Assembly: GCF_030272615.1 (NCBI RefSeq) | Contig: NC_081413.1 | Span: 721,878,149-721,942,148, forward strand | DNA: 64,000 nucleotides | Origin: Cryptomeria japonica | Lineage: Eukaryota > Streptophyta > Pinopsida > Cupressales > Cupressaceae | Reading direction: 5' to 3' | Shown here: one piece after another, positions 1-12,900 of the stretch | Layout of the letters: every line of letters starts with the position of its first letter | How positions within the stretch are numbered: the first letter of the stretch is position 1 | The notes under the pieces: generated by a model | The model's input: only the letters and a program-made list of their open reading frames with translations | Told to the model about the DNA's origin: nothing | Database searches by the model: none | Translations under genes and position numbers: made by a program

Positions 1-882
1 ACAAAATAGCAATATAGGGTTAGAAAAATCTGCAAAAAAAACATAGATCTAAGAAAAATCCAGGTCCCACCGGGCGTGCCAAAATATGTATGGTGAAAAT
101 GGATAACAATAATAACAAAATTGAAAGGCTAAATGAATTCAACCACAAAACCCTAGCCTAACAATGAACAAAGATCCACCATAACATATGAAGATTACCT
201 AAGACAATGCAAATAACTCAAAATTACAAAGATTATACCATCACATGTCCAATAGGGTTTTGATCTCCATTCTTCCTATCTCCATTGATCTTGCTTGATA
301 TACTTGCTCTCAGATTTTTATATGCACAAGAGCTCAACAAAGAATGGAATGTGGTTGCAAGTGGAATTGTAGTGTAGCCAAGTACTCCAAAATCTGTCAT
401 TAGGATATTTCATTAGGATATGTCATTAGGGTTTGACAATGAAGAAAGCATCTCCTTAAATAGAAGACACAATAAGAAATGGAGGGTTAAGATTGAGAGG
501 TGTAAAAAGAGAGGTCGGCTAGGATTAGAGGGTAGGTAAAGGAAATACCAAAATAATGAAAGAGGTAGGTAGTGTATGAAATAAGAGATGAATGACATGT
601 GTCATGTGTAGAAAAAGATAATGAATTAATTAAATAAATAAAGATTTATTTAATTAATAGAAGAAGTAGGACAATTAAATAAATAAAATATTTATTTAAT
701 TTAAGAAAGGGATAATTTAAATAAATAAATGTATTTATTTAAATGAGAAATAAGGCTAGAAGAGGATAAACAAATTAATTAAATAAATAAGGATTTATTT
801 AATTAATAGAAGAATTAGGCTTAGATAATTAAATAAATAAAATATTTATTTAATTAGACATGACAATTTTGAGTGTCTACAA
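1..882 (-). mobile_element. 5' end of an LTR retrotransposon (LTR 87-882, primer-binding-like site 63-81), runs off the left edge
   Basis: Read on the minus strand, an LTR starts TGTAGACACTC at 882 and ends CACCATACA at 87. A few bases further in, at about 81-63, is a primer-binding-site-like stretch, TGGCACGCCCGGTGGGACC. The internal region continues past base 1 and is not visible. The LTR is rich in direct AT-rich blocks of the TTTATTTAATTAAT type (600-860). Its outer edge cuts the inverted-repeat arm at 883, where the right arm (26733) continues undisturbed, so this element inserted after the arm sequence existed. Superfamily not decided, Gypsy or unclassified. Whether the whole element is intact cannot be judged. 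Confidence 0.6.
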
Positions 883-2274
883 TACCCTCACCGACAAAGA
901 CTTAGTTGATTGAAGATTGACATCAAACCGACAGAAACTAAACAGAGAAACCTTTTTCTGGCTTTGATGGAGGAGAGCTGCTTCTCAGGGGGAGTAGTTG
1001 GTTATATGTTCTGGTATATTTTCTTTATTGCTTTGGCATTTGATGTCAAAGGGGGAGAGATATCTATGGAAAAACACTATCCTATTGGGTAGATTATTCA
1101 TTGGGGGAGAGATTTATACTCTCTGCATTTTGGTTTTTGATTTCTGGTATTGATCTCTATTTTGGGAGATTTCTTGGTTTTTGGTTTTTGGCATTTAGAT
1201 GTTTTTCCATCTAGTGTTGCCATCAATGCCAAAGGGGGAGATTGTTGGTATTATGGACATGTTGCATTAGTTTTTTCATTGATGTCAACACTTATTCTTC
1301 TGGAGAGATATGGTTATGTTACCGACACATTGTGTTCACCGGTAAGGATAGTGACTTATGCATGGTCACTGATATATGGTTCACCGACATTGATGAAGAC
1401 TTGTTATCATCTAGAGATAACTTGATTATGTCAAAGACATGGTTTGGATATTTGGTTTTGGTGTTTTGGTATTTGGTCTAATCGGGTTGACATATTTGTT
1501 GTTACCGACAAATTGGTCTAGGTTCCAGTACACGTTATCTATTCCAGATCAACACAACACATTATGGAGATGATTTGTTATTGGTTATTGTATTGAAGCC
1601 GATGTCTTGTATTGCATTAAGATTTCTTTTGTAATTGATTTGAATGTAATAATCTTAGTGAGCCTACCTACACATTTGGTCTTAGGTTTGGTATAAATGT
1701 AAGATCTCATTTGTGAGATGAAGATGTAATAGTGTGTGGTATTTGGTATGTGTGAATATTGAAGATCATAGAGAAAATCAAGCAGATGTCATTTGAAGGT
1801 TAGAGGAAGGTTTGAAGGTGTTTATCAGAACTTAAACCAGTACTAAATCCAGCATTGCAGATGCACTTTGAAGCAGTATATTATTATAGGATTTAACCAT
1901 CCTACTGTAGTCATTGTGACTCCCATTTGAGTAGTGCGCTCTAGGCAGTTGGCCTTTCTACATGTGCAGACCCCATTTGTATACACATACTATCTGCTGT
2001 AGTATCATCTGATTGTGGGTAAGGTTCCCATCGTGGTTTTTCCCCTTACAGGGTTTCCATGTCAAAAATCTCTATGTTATGTGTTGTGGATGTTGTTTCT
2101 ATTTCTGTTTCATGCTTTAAGTTTCATCGGTATTTATATTCACTGTTAATCTGTTAACCGACATTAAGATTCGTTTACCGGTATTAAGTATTAAGTTGAA
2201 GTAATTTATAATTGGGTTGAAATTCATTGACAACTGATTCACCCCCCTCTTAGTTGCCTTTCCGGTTCCTAACA
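883..2274 (+). mobile_element. Copia-like LTR retrotransposon fragment: 3' internal end plus 3' LTR (1243-2274)
   Basis: A polypurine tract (CAAAGGGGGAGA, 1229-1240) stands directly before an LTR that starts TGTTGGTATT at 1243 and ends GGTTCCTAACA at 2274 (1032 bp, TG...CA ends). The internal part (883-1242) is the post-pol region and has no domain I can name. The element sits inside a LINE, whose sequence resumes at 2275. It is the duplicated partner of the copy at 25327-27345. Truncated on the left by the LTR element ending at 882. A broken fossil. Confidence 0.8.
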
Positions 2275-2827
2275 ACTTCCTCCAATTTTTCCTTCCCCGA
2301 AGAGGGACCTGGTGTATGTTTTACAGGAGCAACCCTAGGTTCCATATTTGCCACCCAATGTCGTGCCTTATTAATAGCTTGGGAAGCCCTAAAATTGCCA
2401 ACCCTTGAACTAGACCGCTGAACACCAAGAGCCTTTGACCCTCTTTTATGGCCCCATCCATCTGAGTGTCAAAAAAACCCTTGAAAATATTCAGAAGATG
2501 GGAAAGAATGGAAATCACACCGAACATTTTTAACCCAGGGCAAACCCTCATTCCCTACACGAACACCATGGAGAGGAAAACCTGAAGAAACATTATGCCG
2601 AGTAGCCATGTCCACCCACTGACCATTTTGAAACACCCACTAAGGCACATGATCCATATTAGTGCCAAAAGGATCTTCTTGGGGATAGGGATCAGCGGCC
2701 GCTTCATCTCCCCAACCAAACTTCAAACCCTCCTTCTGCATGTCGAAAGTTCGCTTCGACAGACTAATTACTTCTCCTATTTTTTTTTTTTTTTGGTAGG
2801 TAATAGGCCGAAGCCGCAATATTTTGA

Positions 2828-2859
<32 letters not shown>

Positions 2860-3022
2860 GTTTGATTAAATTGACCCTAGACCTTCCCCATTTTCATGGA
2901 AGGCCAAGAGTCACAGCTTAGAATTCATCTTAGATGTCCCTATTGGAAATTGAACTTGGGTCTCCACAATGAGAACCAATTAAGCTCAACCCTTTGGACA
3001 CTTCTCCCAAAATATTAATAAT
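2275..3022 (-). mobile_element. LINE 5' end (partial ORF1), duplicate of 24579-25326
   Basis: Reverse complement of the 5' end of the LINE at 24579-34363, including the start of ORF1 (peptides QKEGLKFGWGDEAA and MATRHNVSSGFPLHGVRVGN). The LINE's target-site copy reads AATTGACTCC at 3023-3032. The rest of the LINE is absent here because the arm is cut at 883. A SINE (2778-2999) lies inside its 5' UTR, as in the right copy. Confidence 0.85.
2778..2999 (-). mobile_element. tRNA-derived SINE (duplicate of 24602-24823)
   Basis: Inverted copy of the SINE described at 24602-24823. The same flanking 8-base duplication appears as ACTTCTCC at 2770-2777 and 3000-3007. The body contains an ATT microsatellite (about 2829-2858) and the poly-A tail reads as poly-T near 2781-2795. 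Confidence 0.75.
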
Positions 3023-3032
3023 AATTGACTCC

Positions 3033-4102
3033 CTCTATTGCCTAAATGTATGCAAAATATAAAACAAAAATTTTCAACTTGTGCACTTTTTCCGCATACC
3101 CATTGCACACCAAGATGCAACTGCTAGTATTAATTTCTATAAAAGATAAAGATAGACCATCATTTAAAAAAATAATAATAAAATAAACAAAATAAAATTA
3201 AAAAACGACTCTCGAGATAAGGATATGATTTCTTTGTAAGTAATTTTATTTTTATGCCGAAGGGATACCCTATATGAAGTTTTCAACTTACTTATTGAAA
3301 TCAATGGTTCAAAATTGACTAGAAGGATGTAAGACAATTGAATTGATCTCAATTGTATGTTTATATTAATATTAATTTTTAAAAAATGATAAAAAACTAA
3401 AAACCATATTTTAATTTGATTAATTAGAAAAAGATTTTATTTTTATTTAAAAATGATAGAAAACTAAGAAAACATATTTTAATATAATTAATTAGAAAAA
3501 AATGTGCACAAAAGAAAAATCTACTACTTTATGCTTTAAAGAATAATATCTTTTAATAGTATATTCTTTTATTTGAATATTCCATATTTTTTTGAAGTTT
3601 TAAAAATGGAAAAGACAAAATTATTAGAAAACAAAGAATTTGCTATTTTTTCTAATTTTTTAAATGATTAATTTTTCATTGAGTGAAAATATTTTTTAAT
3701 TATTTATGTTTTTAAATGAAATTACAAATAATAATTCAAAATTATTAGAATTCATTTAGTTTATAATTCTTTGTATTATTAAAATTTTAATTATTGTAGA
3801 ATATTAATTTTTTTGAATTAGAAATCTATCTTTTATTTATATCTTCTTTTATTAAGATGTTCTATCTTATTTTTTTATTAAATTATTCTAATCATCACTT
3901 TCTTCTTATAAGGTTTAATTTACATTAAGTTCAAATTTAATTTTAATATTTTTTTATGAAGTTACAAATAATAATTTTAAAAGATAATAGAATTAATTTA
4001 ATTTATACATTTGTCTTATTAAATGTTAATTTATTGTAGAATAATTATATTTAAATTTTTATTTTTTATATCTCTTTCTACTTATTTTCTTTCTTTAATT
4101 AG
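3033..4102. other. AT-rich intergenic sequence, no gene seen
   Basis: Very AT-rich DNA with no supported coding potential. It is shared with 23495-24568 in inverted orientation, which argues against any gene specific to this arm. Confidence 0.6.
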
Positions 4103-4103
<1 letters not shown>

Positions 4104-4188
<85 letters not shown>

Positions 4189-4500
4189 CATACATATCCC
4201 TATCTCTCCCTCCCTCATTCCCTCTGTATCTCACTATCTGTCTCTTTGTCAATACCTCTCTCTTTCTTCCTTTCTCTTATTGTATATATCTATCTCTCGC
4301 TCCTCTTCCAAAATATGTCCATCTTTTCCTCTATCTCCCCAAATTTCTCTCCCCCTCCCTTCATATCTATTTGTTTATCTATAGTTCTCTCTCTCTATCT
4401 ATATATCAATCTTTGTATGCCTTTCCATCTCCCGCTCTCTCTATGTCTCCTTATATCTCTATATCTCTATCACTCTATCTCACCATCTATATCTCTTTAT
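4104..4500. repeat. (CT)n/(TA)n microsatellite and degenerate pyrimidine-rich tract
   Basis: A perfect CT repeat (about 4104-4162) passes into TA (4163-4188) and then into imperfect TCTCTATAT-type sequence up to the gap. The open frames here (Ser/Leu/Ile/Tyr-rich) are products of the repeat and not genes. Confidence 0.9.
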
Positions 4501-5000
4501 NNNNNNNNNNNNNNNNNNNNNNNNNNNNNNNNNNNNNNNNNNNNNNNNNNNNNNNNNNNNNNNNNNNNNNNNNNNNNNNNNNNNNNNNNNNNNNNNNNNN
4601 NNNNNNNNNNNNNNNNNNNNNNNNNNNNNNNNNNNNNNNNNNNNNNNNNNNNNNNNNNNNNNNNNNNNNNNNNNNNNNNNNNNNNNNNNNNNNNNNNNNN
4701 NNNNNNNNNNNNNNNNNNNNNNNNNNNNNNNNNNNNNNNNNNNNNNNNNNNNNNNNNNNNNNNNNNNNNNNNNNNNNNNNNNNNNNNNNNNNNNNNNNNN
4801 NNNNNNNNNNNNNNNNNNNNNNNNNNNNNNNNNNNNNNNNNNNNNNNNNNNNNNNNNNNNNNNNNNNNNNNNNNNNNNNNNNNNNNNNNNNNNNNNNNNN
4901 NNNNNNNNNNNNNNNNNNNNNNNNNNNNNNNNNNNNNNNNNNNNNNNNNNNNNNNNNNNNNNNNNNNNNNNNNNNNNNNNNNNNNNNNNNNNNNNNNNNN
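4501..5000. other. Assembly gap of exactly 500 N
   Basis: A run of 500 N. The round length suggests an arbitrary scaffold gap of unknown true size. The left flank (pyrimidine-rich) and the right flank (TTTGTGCTTAC...) are unrelated to each other. Confidence 0.99.
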
Positions 5001-6486
5001 TTTGTGCTTACAAAAATCTTCAAGATTCTTACTCTCCAACTCTAGAGAATTCTAATTCCTCTCAAATGAAATTAATTGTTTTTACAAGCCAAAAACTGTC
5101 CCTTATATACACTTTCATATTCTAACTAAAGGGTAAAACAATAATATTTTCAAATCCCCTAAACTATGCCCTTAGTCTAATTAAAATCCTTTTTTTTCAA
5201 ATGGGCTTTATATTTCCCTAGGCTATCCTTAATTCGAGCTCCCTATCTTTTAAAACAAATCGGGTTGGCTAAATTAAGTTTTAGATGATATACTGCGAGG
5301 GATCCCGAGCTCCTCCTTTCACGGCTCATCTCAAAATTTAAATAAAAACAAATTGAGAGGTTGGGGATTCAAAACGCTCGATCACTTTTTAAAGGATTTG
5401 CCACCAACAGTACTAAACGAAATAAATCTACCCCACATCAACATGCCAACTGTGCATGCAATGTCAATGAAACTTGAACTTGCAATGTCATGCTGATATC
5501 AACATTTGCACCTGCTCAACCCTTTTTTTTCAAATAAACTTTGACTGGCCATATATCGTCTGATTTTGAGATTGTCTTTTGGATCCTGGATCAATGTTCC
5601 AAGGAAAAAACAACACATGTTACTATAGTCAGTGTGGATGCTTGTTGAATTGAAAGACATCTTGTAGAAAAATAGTCACAAGAATACTACATAGTGCAAA
5701 GATGAGTAGACATTCAAAAGGAAAAGTGGAGACCCACAACCTGAGGGAGGAAGGATGCACACATGCTGAACTGAATAGAAGAATGAAACTACTTCCACCT
5801 CAAAGTATTTGAGTTGGCATCCAAGATTAGCTGTCAAAAAAAATAAATTAAATGTTAGCTTTATAGATGATGTTTATATTTTAATTTCAATACTATCCCA
5901 CAATATCATATACCTTTCAAAAGTGTAAAGTAGCTTAAATATTTTTGCAATGTCTGATTCATATATATGTGTATATGTATGTATGCATGTATGAATGGAT
6001 TATTTAATGGCATTCTAAATTATATAAATGTTTATGGATTATTCAATAATATTTTTAAGTGCTTTTATTAATTTATAACAATTTCTTAGATTTAGTAATT
6101 AAATAATAATAATAAATATATTAAAAAAACTTAATTATAATATCAATAATTAAATGTAAGCAACACCAAAAATAACTCAATTTTCTATTAAGTAAAATAT
6201 TTATATAACACTAATATTATTTAAAAATAATAGATACATCACATGAATATAAATTAATTATATTTTTCTTATTTCTCTATAATTATTTTATAAAAACTAT
6301 AAAAAATACTCTATAAATTAGTTATATTTTTTATTCATTGCCTTAATTTATCCCTCTCCAACTGATTTAGAACCTACTAAATTGAATTGTTCCCTTATTA
6401 CATCTATCCTTTTTAACTTAGATTTCTTCCTATTACACCATCATAAATATATAGGACCGTAATAAAATAAAATATTAAAGCACTCG
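5001..6486. other. Intergenic DNA downstream of the TNL gene; possible LTR remnant at 5001-5409
   Basis: No coding region is supported. The stretch 5001-5409 has an LTR-like look: read on the minus strand it would start TGTTGGTGGC at 5409. No partner LTR or primer site is visible, so this is weak. The rest is AT-rich. On the minus strand, AATAAA at 6335-6330, about 150 bases past the TNL stop, is a possible polyadenylation signal. Confidence 0.35.
6330..6335 (-). terminator. Possible polyadenylation signal of the TNL gene
   Basis: AATAAA on the minus strand about 150 bases after the stop codon. The surroundings are AT-rich, so such a hexamer is expected often by chance. Confidence 0.25.
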
Positions 6487-6960
6487 TTACCTTTGGGAAA
6501 GACGATGGAAAGCCCTTACTATGCTCCCCTCTTCGCCCATCACTACCCACCCCTCTTTTATTTTCACATCTTTCTCCTCGCTCGATGCCCGAATTTCGTA
6601 TCGTTTTGACGGAAGCCAATCTGAACCTTCCCGGAACACGCCCATCCATACCCATTTTCCACTAGTCAATTCGGTGTGAGAACGAGTGCCTCCGTTTGTA
6701 ACTATATGGAAGTTTAAGGTGGGACAAACATCATCTATAATAAAACATATCAGAATGGCATTGGCATTTTCGGAAGTCTCCGGCCTGCTGAATTTTAAGC
6801 CTCCGAATGATCCAGATTCGACTACGTTTTTCAGAGGAAAAGAGGTAAAGAAGTTTTTCAGCGAGCCCACGTCAATCACTGACCTTGTGCATTTTATCAA
6901 TGCTCTTGGCGGTGTCTGCGTATTGTTTGTAAAGGACACAGGCAGCACAAAATCAGATGC
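6487..6960 (-). CDS. TNL exon 6: C-terminal post-LRR domain
   Basis: 157 codons after acceptor TATTGTGAG|GCATC, opening ASDFVLPVSFTNN. It includes KFSRPETSENANAILICFI, a beta-rich pattern typical of the C-terminal jelly-roll (C-JID-like) domain after the LRR of TNLs. The stop is TAA at 6489-6487. A donor-like AAAG|GTAACG overlaps the stop, so a further 3' exon cannot be ruled out. Confidence 0.8.
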   Translation of the reverse strand, partial: ASDFVLPVSFTNNTQTPPRALIKCTRSVIDVGSLKNFFTSFPLKNVVESGSFGGLKFSRPETSENANAILICFIIDDVCPTLNFHIVTNGGTRSHTELTSGKWVWMGVFREGSDWLPSKRYEIRASSEEKDVKIKEGWVVMGEEGSIVRAFHRLSQR

Positions 6961-9900
6961 CTCACAATAATAAATGGACTTTTATATTTTTAATAAAATT
7001 ATTTTTTATTACCTGTCTTTTACTGATGAATGGTTCAACAACTGCTATGTCGTTCGCTGCGACTACCAGCGACTTCAATCCCTCACGCTGCTCCAAGTTG
7101 ACTCTCAACGGCGCCTTCAAGCAGGCGTGTACTTCCAGCTCATCCAATTTAATATCTTCAAGGAAAGTTAATTTTACAATTGGACAGTCATCTATCTGGA
7201 GTGTCTCCAATGATTTCAGACTTTCTAAGCCTTCTATCTTCTCCAATTTGTGGCACCCTATCAATTCAAACTTGTATAGAGAAGTTAATTCTGCAAGACT
7301 TGGAAGGGTGTTCAATTCTGTACAGCCATCTATCTGAAGTGTCTCCAATGATTTCAGCCTTCCAAAGCCTTCCATCTTCTCCAATTTGTGGCACCCTGTC
7401 AATACAAACTCCTTTAGAGAAGTTAATTCTGCAAGACTTGGAAGGGTGTTCAATTCTGTGCAGCGATCTATCCGGAGTGTCTCCAATGATTTCAGCCTTC
7501 CAAAGCCTTCCATCTTCTCCAATTTGTGGCACCCTGTCAATACAAACTCCGTTAGAGAAGTTAATTCTGCAAGACCTGGAAGGGTGTTCAATTCTGTGCA
7601 GCCATCTATCCGGAGTGTCTCCAATGATTTCAGCCTTCCAAAGCCTTCCATCTTCTCCAATTTGTGGCACCCTGTCAATACAAACAGCGTTAGAGAAGTT
7701 AATTTTGCAAGACTTGGAAGGGTGTTCAATTCTGTGCAGCCACCTATCCGGAGTCTCCCCAATGATTTCAGCCTTCCAAAGCCTTCCATCTTCTCCAATT
7801 TGTGGCACCCTGTCAAGTCAAACTGCTCTAGAGAAGTTAATTCTGCAAGACTTGGAAGGGTGTTCAATTCTGTGCAGCCACCTATCCGGAGTCTCCCCAA
7901 TGATTTCAGCCTTCCAAAGCCTTCCATCTTCTCCAATTTGTGGCACCCTGTCAAGTCAAACTGCTCTAGAGAAGTTAATTCTGCAAGACTTGGAAGGGTG
8001 TTCAATTCTGTGCAGCCACCTATCCGGAGTCTCTCCAATGATTTCAGCCTTCCAAAGCCTTCCATCTTCTCCAATTTGTGGCACCCTGTCAAGTCAAACT
8101 GCTTTAGAGAAGTTAATTCTGCAAGACTTGGAAGGGTGTTCAATTCTGTGCAGCCACCTATCCCGAGTCTCTCCAATGATTTCAGCCTTCCAAAGCCTTC
8201 CATCTTCTCCAATTTGTGGCACTCTGTCAAGTCAAACCGCTTTAGAGAAGTTAATTCTGCAAGACTTGGAAGGGTGTTCAATTCTGTGCAGCCACCTATC
8301 CCGAGTCTCTCCAATGATTTCAGCCTTCCAAAGCCTTCCATCTTCTCCAATTTGTGGCACTCTGTCAAGTCAAACCGCTTTAGAGAAGTTAATTCTGCAA
8401 GACTTGGAAGGGTGTTCAATTCTGTGCAGCCACCTATCCCGAGTCTCTCCAATGATTTCAGCCTTCCAAAGCCTTCCATCTTCTCCAATTTGTGGCACCC
8501 TGTCAAGTCAAACTGCTTTAGAGAAGTTAATTCTGCAAGACTTGGAAGGGTGTTCAATTCTGTGCAGCCACCTATCTGGAGTCTCCCCAATGATTTCAGC
8601 CTTCCAAAGCCTTCCATCTTCTCCAATTTGTGGCACCCTGTCAAGTCAAACTGCTCTAGAGAAGTTAATTCTGCAAGACTTGGAAGGGTCTTCAATTCTG
8701 TGCAGCCATCTATCCGGAGTGTCTCCAATGATTTCAGCCTTCCAAAGCCTTCCATCTTCTCCAATTTGTGGCACCCTGTCAAGTCAAACCGCTTTAGAGA
8801 AGTTAATTCTGCAAGACTTGGAAGGGTCTTCAATTCTGTGCAGCCATCTATCCGGAGTGTCTCCAATGATTTCAGCCTTCCAAAGCCTTCCATCTTCTCC
8901 AATTTGTGGCACCCTGTCAAGTCAAACTCCTTTAGAGAAGTTAATTCTGCAAGACTTGGAAGGGTGTTCAATTCTGTGTAGCCATCTATCCGGAGTCTCT
9001 CCAATGATTTCAAGCTTTCTAAACCTTCTAGTTTCTCCAATTTGGGGCACTTTGTCAATTCAAACTTCTTTAGAGAAGTTAATTCTCCAAGACTTGGCAG
9101 CCCATCTAATTCTGGACAGTAACATATCTCCAACTCCTCTAATGATCTGAGACTTTTTATACTTTCTATATTCTTCAATTTTTCGTAGCATCTCAATTCA
9201 ATTTTTTTCAGAGAAGTTAACTCTGTAAGATTTGGAAGGGTGTTCAACCCTTTACAATTATTTATCTTGAGTGTTTCCAATGATTTCAAGCTTTCTAAAC
9301 CTTTTAGTTTCTCCAATTTGTGGCACTCTATCAATTCAAACTTCTTTAGAGAAGTTAATTCTCCAAGACTTGGCAGCCCATCTAATTCTGGACAGTCACA
9401 TATCTCGAGCCCCTCTAGTGATCTAAGACTTTTTAAACTTTCTATCCTCTTCAATTTTTTGCAATTATTCAATTCAATTTTTTGCAGAAAAGTTAACTCT
9501 CCAAGATTTGGAAGGGTGTTCAATAATTTACACCCATCTATCTCGAGTGTCTCCAATGATCTCAAGCTTTCTAAACCTTCTAACATCTCCAGTTCGCCGC
9601 AGCTAAACAATACAAACTTCTTCAAAGAAGTTAATTCTGCAAGACTTGGAAGCCCATCTAATCTTGGAGAATAGCGTATCTCCAGCTGCTCCAGTGATCT
9701 AAGTCCTCTTAAACTTTCGATCTTCTTCAAATTGTCGGCATCATTAATAACTAACTCTTTTAAAGCCGAAGGAACCTGCAGCCAATTTTCGATACGATTA
9801 AAACATACACGGCATAAATTTAAAAAATATTTACTTTGAACAGTATTTTAAAGTATCATAAAGCAAGATACTTACATCCGCATCACGCTTCCACAAACCT

Positions 9901-12900
9901 TCTAATTTCGTAGAAGAAGATAGGGCTAAAATTCTTAAATTTTTCAACGAAAGCCAGGATGGAAGACTTTTGTGCTGAAAGCCACTCCAGCCAAGGCAGA
10001 CGAGTTCTTTTGCTAATTTGCTATATTTCTCATTAATAAAATCTCCCTCACCAATAAAAATCTTTAATCCAAGCGAGCCGGGCTGAAGGCTACGCTCTCC
10101 TTGGTTTGTTTTTATTATGACCTTTCCTTGCCCGAGGTGGTAATTGCAATTCTCACCAAATGCATAGGCCATTCCTCGGACTCGTACTGCTTCCTGTCAA
10201 AAATAAAAATAAGAAATACTGATTAGAAGGCAGGCTGAGAGAGGAGCTTGTTCCCATGTAGAAGTAAGAAATATTTTAATGCAATAGAAATATGTTTAAA
10301 ATTTAGAAGGCAAGCTCAGGTAGGAATTTGTTCCCATGCCATGGTTAATAAAGCTATGAAAGAAAGCACTAATTTCACCTGTTGAGGCTGAATCTCGATA
10401 ATCTGGCTTTTAGACCAAAGACGATAGGGTGATCGTTTATTGGCAATCTCCCTCCCCAAATCTCTCAAATGATCATGCATTCTGATGAGATTCTCCTCGT
10501 CTAGCTCAACAAGACATTTATTCACGAGCCTTTGCCAACCGTGCAGCCCATTCCACTCTGATCCGTCCCATACTGCAATGGCCCTACTGCTTCCCCATCC
10601 AATGAAGAAACATGCTACATCCAGAAACATCTCTTTCTCTTCATCATCCAGAGTATCATAGCTTATTCTGAGCGTCGATTTGATATCTTCTGGCACTATT
10701 CTGGACAATTTGTCGAATTGAGACTGCCAATAGTTCTTGTCAGACTCCCCACAGAGCAGACCCCCTAAGACCTTGAGTGACAAGGGAAGACCATGGCAAG
10801 CATCTATGAACATTTCAGAAAGATCCTCAAATCCCAACAATGGAGAGGGTTGTCCGAATGCATACCAACAGAAAAGCTGCTGGGCGTGAGTGGCATTCAG
10901 AGCTCTGATTTTATATACAGCAGAGATACCCCAGGCTTTAAGAACACGCAACTCGCGTGTGGTAACAATAATCAGACTGCCCTGGCCAAGGCTCTCCCTT
11001 GGTGGCAGCAGAGCATCTAGTTGGTCTGTGTGATCCACGTCATCTAAAACGATAAACACGGGAACAGATCCCAAACGGCTTCTTAGAATCTGTTTGCCTT
11101 CGTCTACATTGTCCAAATCATCTTTGAAGCCAAGGTCCTTCAAAAGCTTTTTTTGTTTCTTAAGCAATCGGTTGTTCTTTGCAGCTTCACGAACATCGGA
11201 AAGAAAACTTGAGCGACCGATGGACAGGCATTTCTTGTTAAAGAGATGCTTAGCAAGGGTGGTTTTGCCGGCACCACCCATCCCCCAGATGCCCACCATT
11301 TGAATTGGCATTGGCCCAGCAGCAGATTGAAGTGCAATTATCTTGTTGTTAAAGTCTTGTTCCGCTTCATCCAAACCCACGGGATGCTTGGCAACATCTA
11401 TTCGCATCTTCTTCAATTCTGTTAATAAACGATTCACCACTTCCATCACCGCCGCCTCCTCGTCGCTGAACAATGACCATACGGAACACCATTAAATAAA
11501 CTTGAGGCTAAAACGATTTGAAAAGATTATTGTCAATTTTAAATAAACATATATACTTTAGTCACTTCTCATTAATATTTAAAAAAATGTTGTAAATTTA
11601 ATTTATTTTGTATTTTATGTTTTAATAAAATAGAAGATTTGAATTTAACACCATCTAAATATCAATTTTAAAATCAATATAAATAAATTTATTACGATGT
11701 AAATAAAAAATAGAACACAAATGATTGAAAAGATTAAATCCATAAAATAATTTTTATTTTATTTTATTTTATTTGAAGTGTTATGTGCAATTTTAATTTT
11801 ATTTCTCAAATAAACATCAATCATTATTTTATTAATTCTTTTGTTTTAATTTTATTTTGAAAAATGTACTAAATATGAATATAAACATATTAAATATATC
11901 TAATTTTTTTGGATATTTTTGAATTATTTTTTTATACACTAGCACTTGCATCATAAGGGAAGCAATACATGTAGAAAAATTAAAAGCTAATATGTCGGAG
12001 AGCACAATTTAATATCAAGATGATTGATTAGATAGAAAGAAAGTGTGAGATGGTCAATGTGCTGGATTATAGTGATGCAACAATGTGGATAACAAGATTT
12101 GAAAGATTTTGATAGTAGAAGTAGAGATAGTTAAATTCAGACATGATAGTAATGACTTGGAAGCTTTATGAAAATATTGAAGGGGAAAATATTTAGCATG
12201 TGGAATAAGTGGAGATAAATTATAAAAGTTGCAATTTTAGTTGCTAATTTTTTCATATTATGCATCACATTGCCCATTGATCCTAGCCCTAAATTGGGGT
12301 AGGACTAGGGCGTGGCGCCTCGGTCCTCACTGGGACCATGGCACCACGCCATGGTCCTCCTCAAATGGGCCCTATTTCAAACCCATTGCTCCATTTCAAA
12401 TTTGAGTGGCAAACCTTGCTCTGTGTTAGCCTATGTCAGAAAATCAACATGTTTTATGATGGGCAAGTACATAAGGAGGCCTTCCCCTCCCATTTTGGAT
12501 ATGGTGAATTTGGGGGGCGCACAAGAAATCAAGCATTCAAGCATTCATTATCAAGCATTTTTTGAGGTCTTCGAGGCTACATATTCTTTATCTAGCCATT
12601 GTGGAGCAACTTTACATCATTCCTATGAAAGCATGTGTGTGATTAGGGTTTTGTCATGTTTGTGCTATTTCATACAACATATGTGATTACATTCAAGAAG
12701 CAAAGCATCATTATCAGTCATTGTAGATTTGAGGTATATCTTTCCATTGTTTTATTTAAGTATTTGCAATATTTCATTCAAGGTTGATTCCTCAACCGAG
12801 ATTTGACTAAGGCAAACCCCTATTTCCAGCCTATTTTCCCTTCTTTCTATGTGTCGGAAGCAAATACAAAGTTGCGATCTTCATAATAAGCTTTGTTCAC

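Larger units (their letters stand above)
883..4500. repeat. Left arm of a large inverted duplication (partner 20837-26733)
   Basis: Base 883 onward is the reverse complement of the sequence ending near 26733, and base 4500 pairs with 20837. In a stretch compared by eye (3841-3960 against about 23650-23770) two mismatches were seen in 121 bases, about 98% identity. Shared contents, in order, are the 3' end of a Copia-like element with its LTR, the 5' end of a LINE with a SINE, about 1 kb of AT-rich DNA, a CT/TA microsatellite and a pyrimidine-rich tract. The arm ends at the assembly gap. The right arm carries an LTR element (20983-23420) that this arm lacks. Confidence 0.9.

Noticed and set aside
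4023-5055. Long frames through the microsatellite and the N gap
   Set aside because: Products of CT/TA repeats and unknown bases. No gene evidence.
7180-9674. Very long plus-strand open frames (656 and 531 codons) across the LRR exon
   Set aside because: They are antisense shadows. The 138-bp repeat is a multiple of three, so any stop-free frame in one unit stays open through all units. The minus strand has clear LRR logic and splice sites.
12312-12686. 124-codon plus-strand frame in the TNL intron
   Set aside because: It lies in LTR-like repeat sequence with no recognised domain or conserved pattern.
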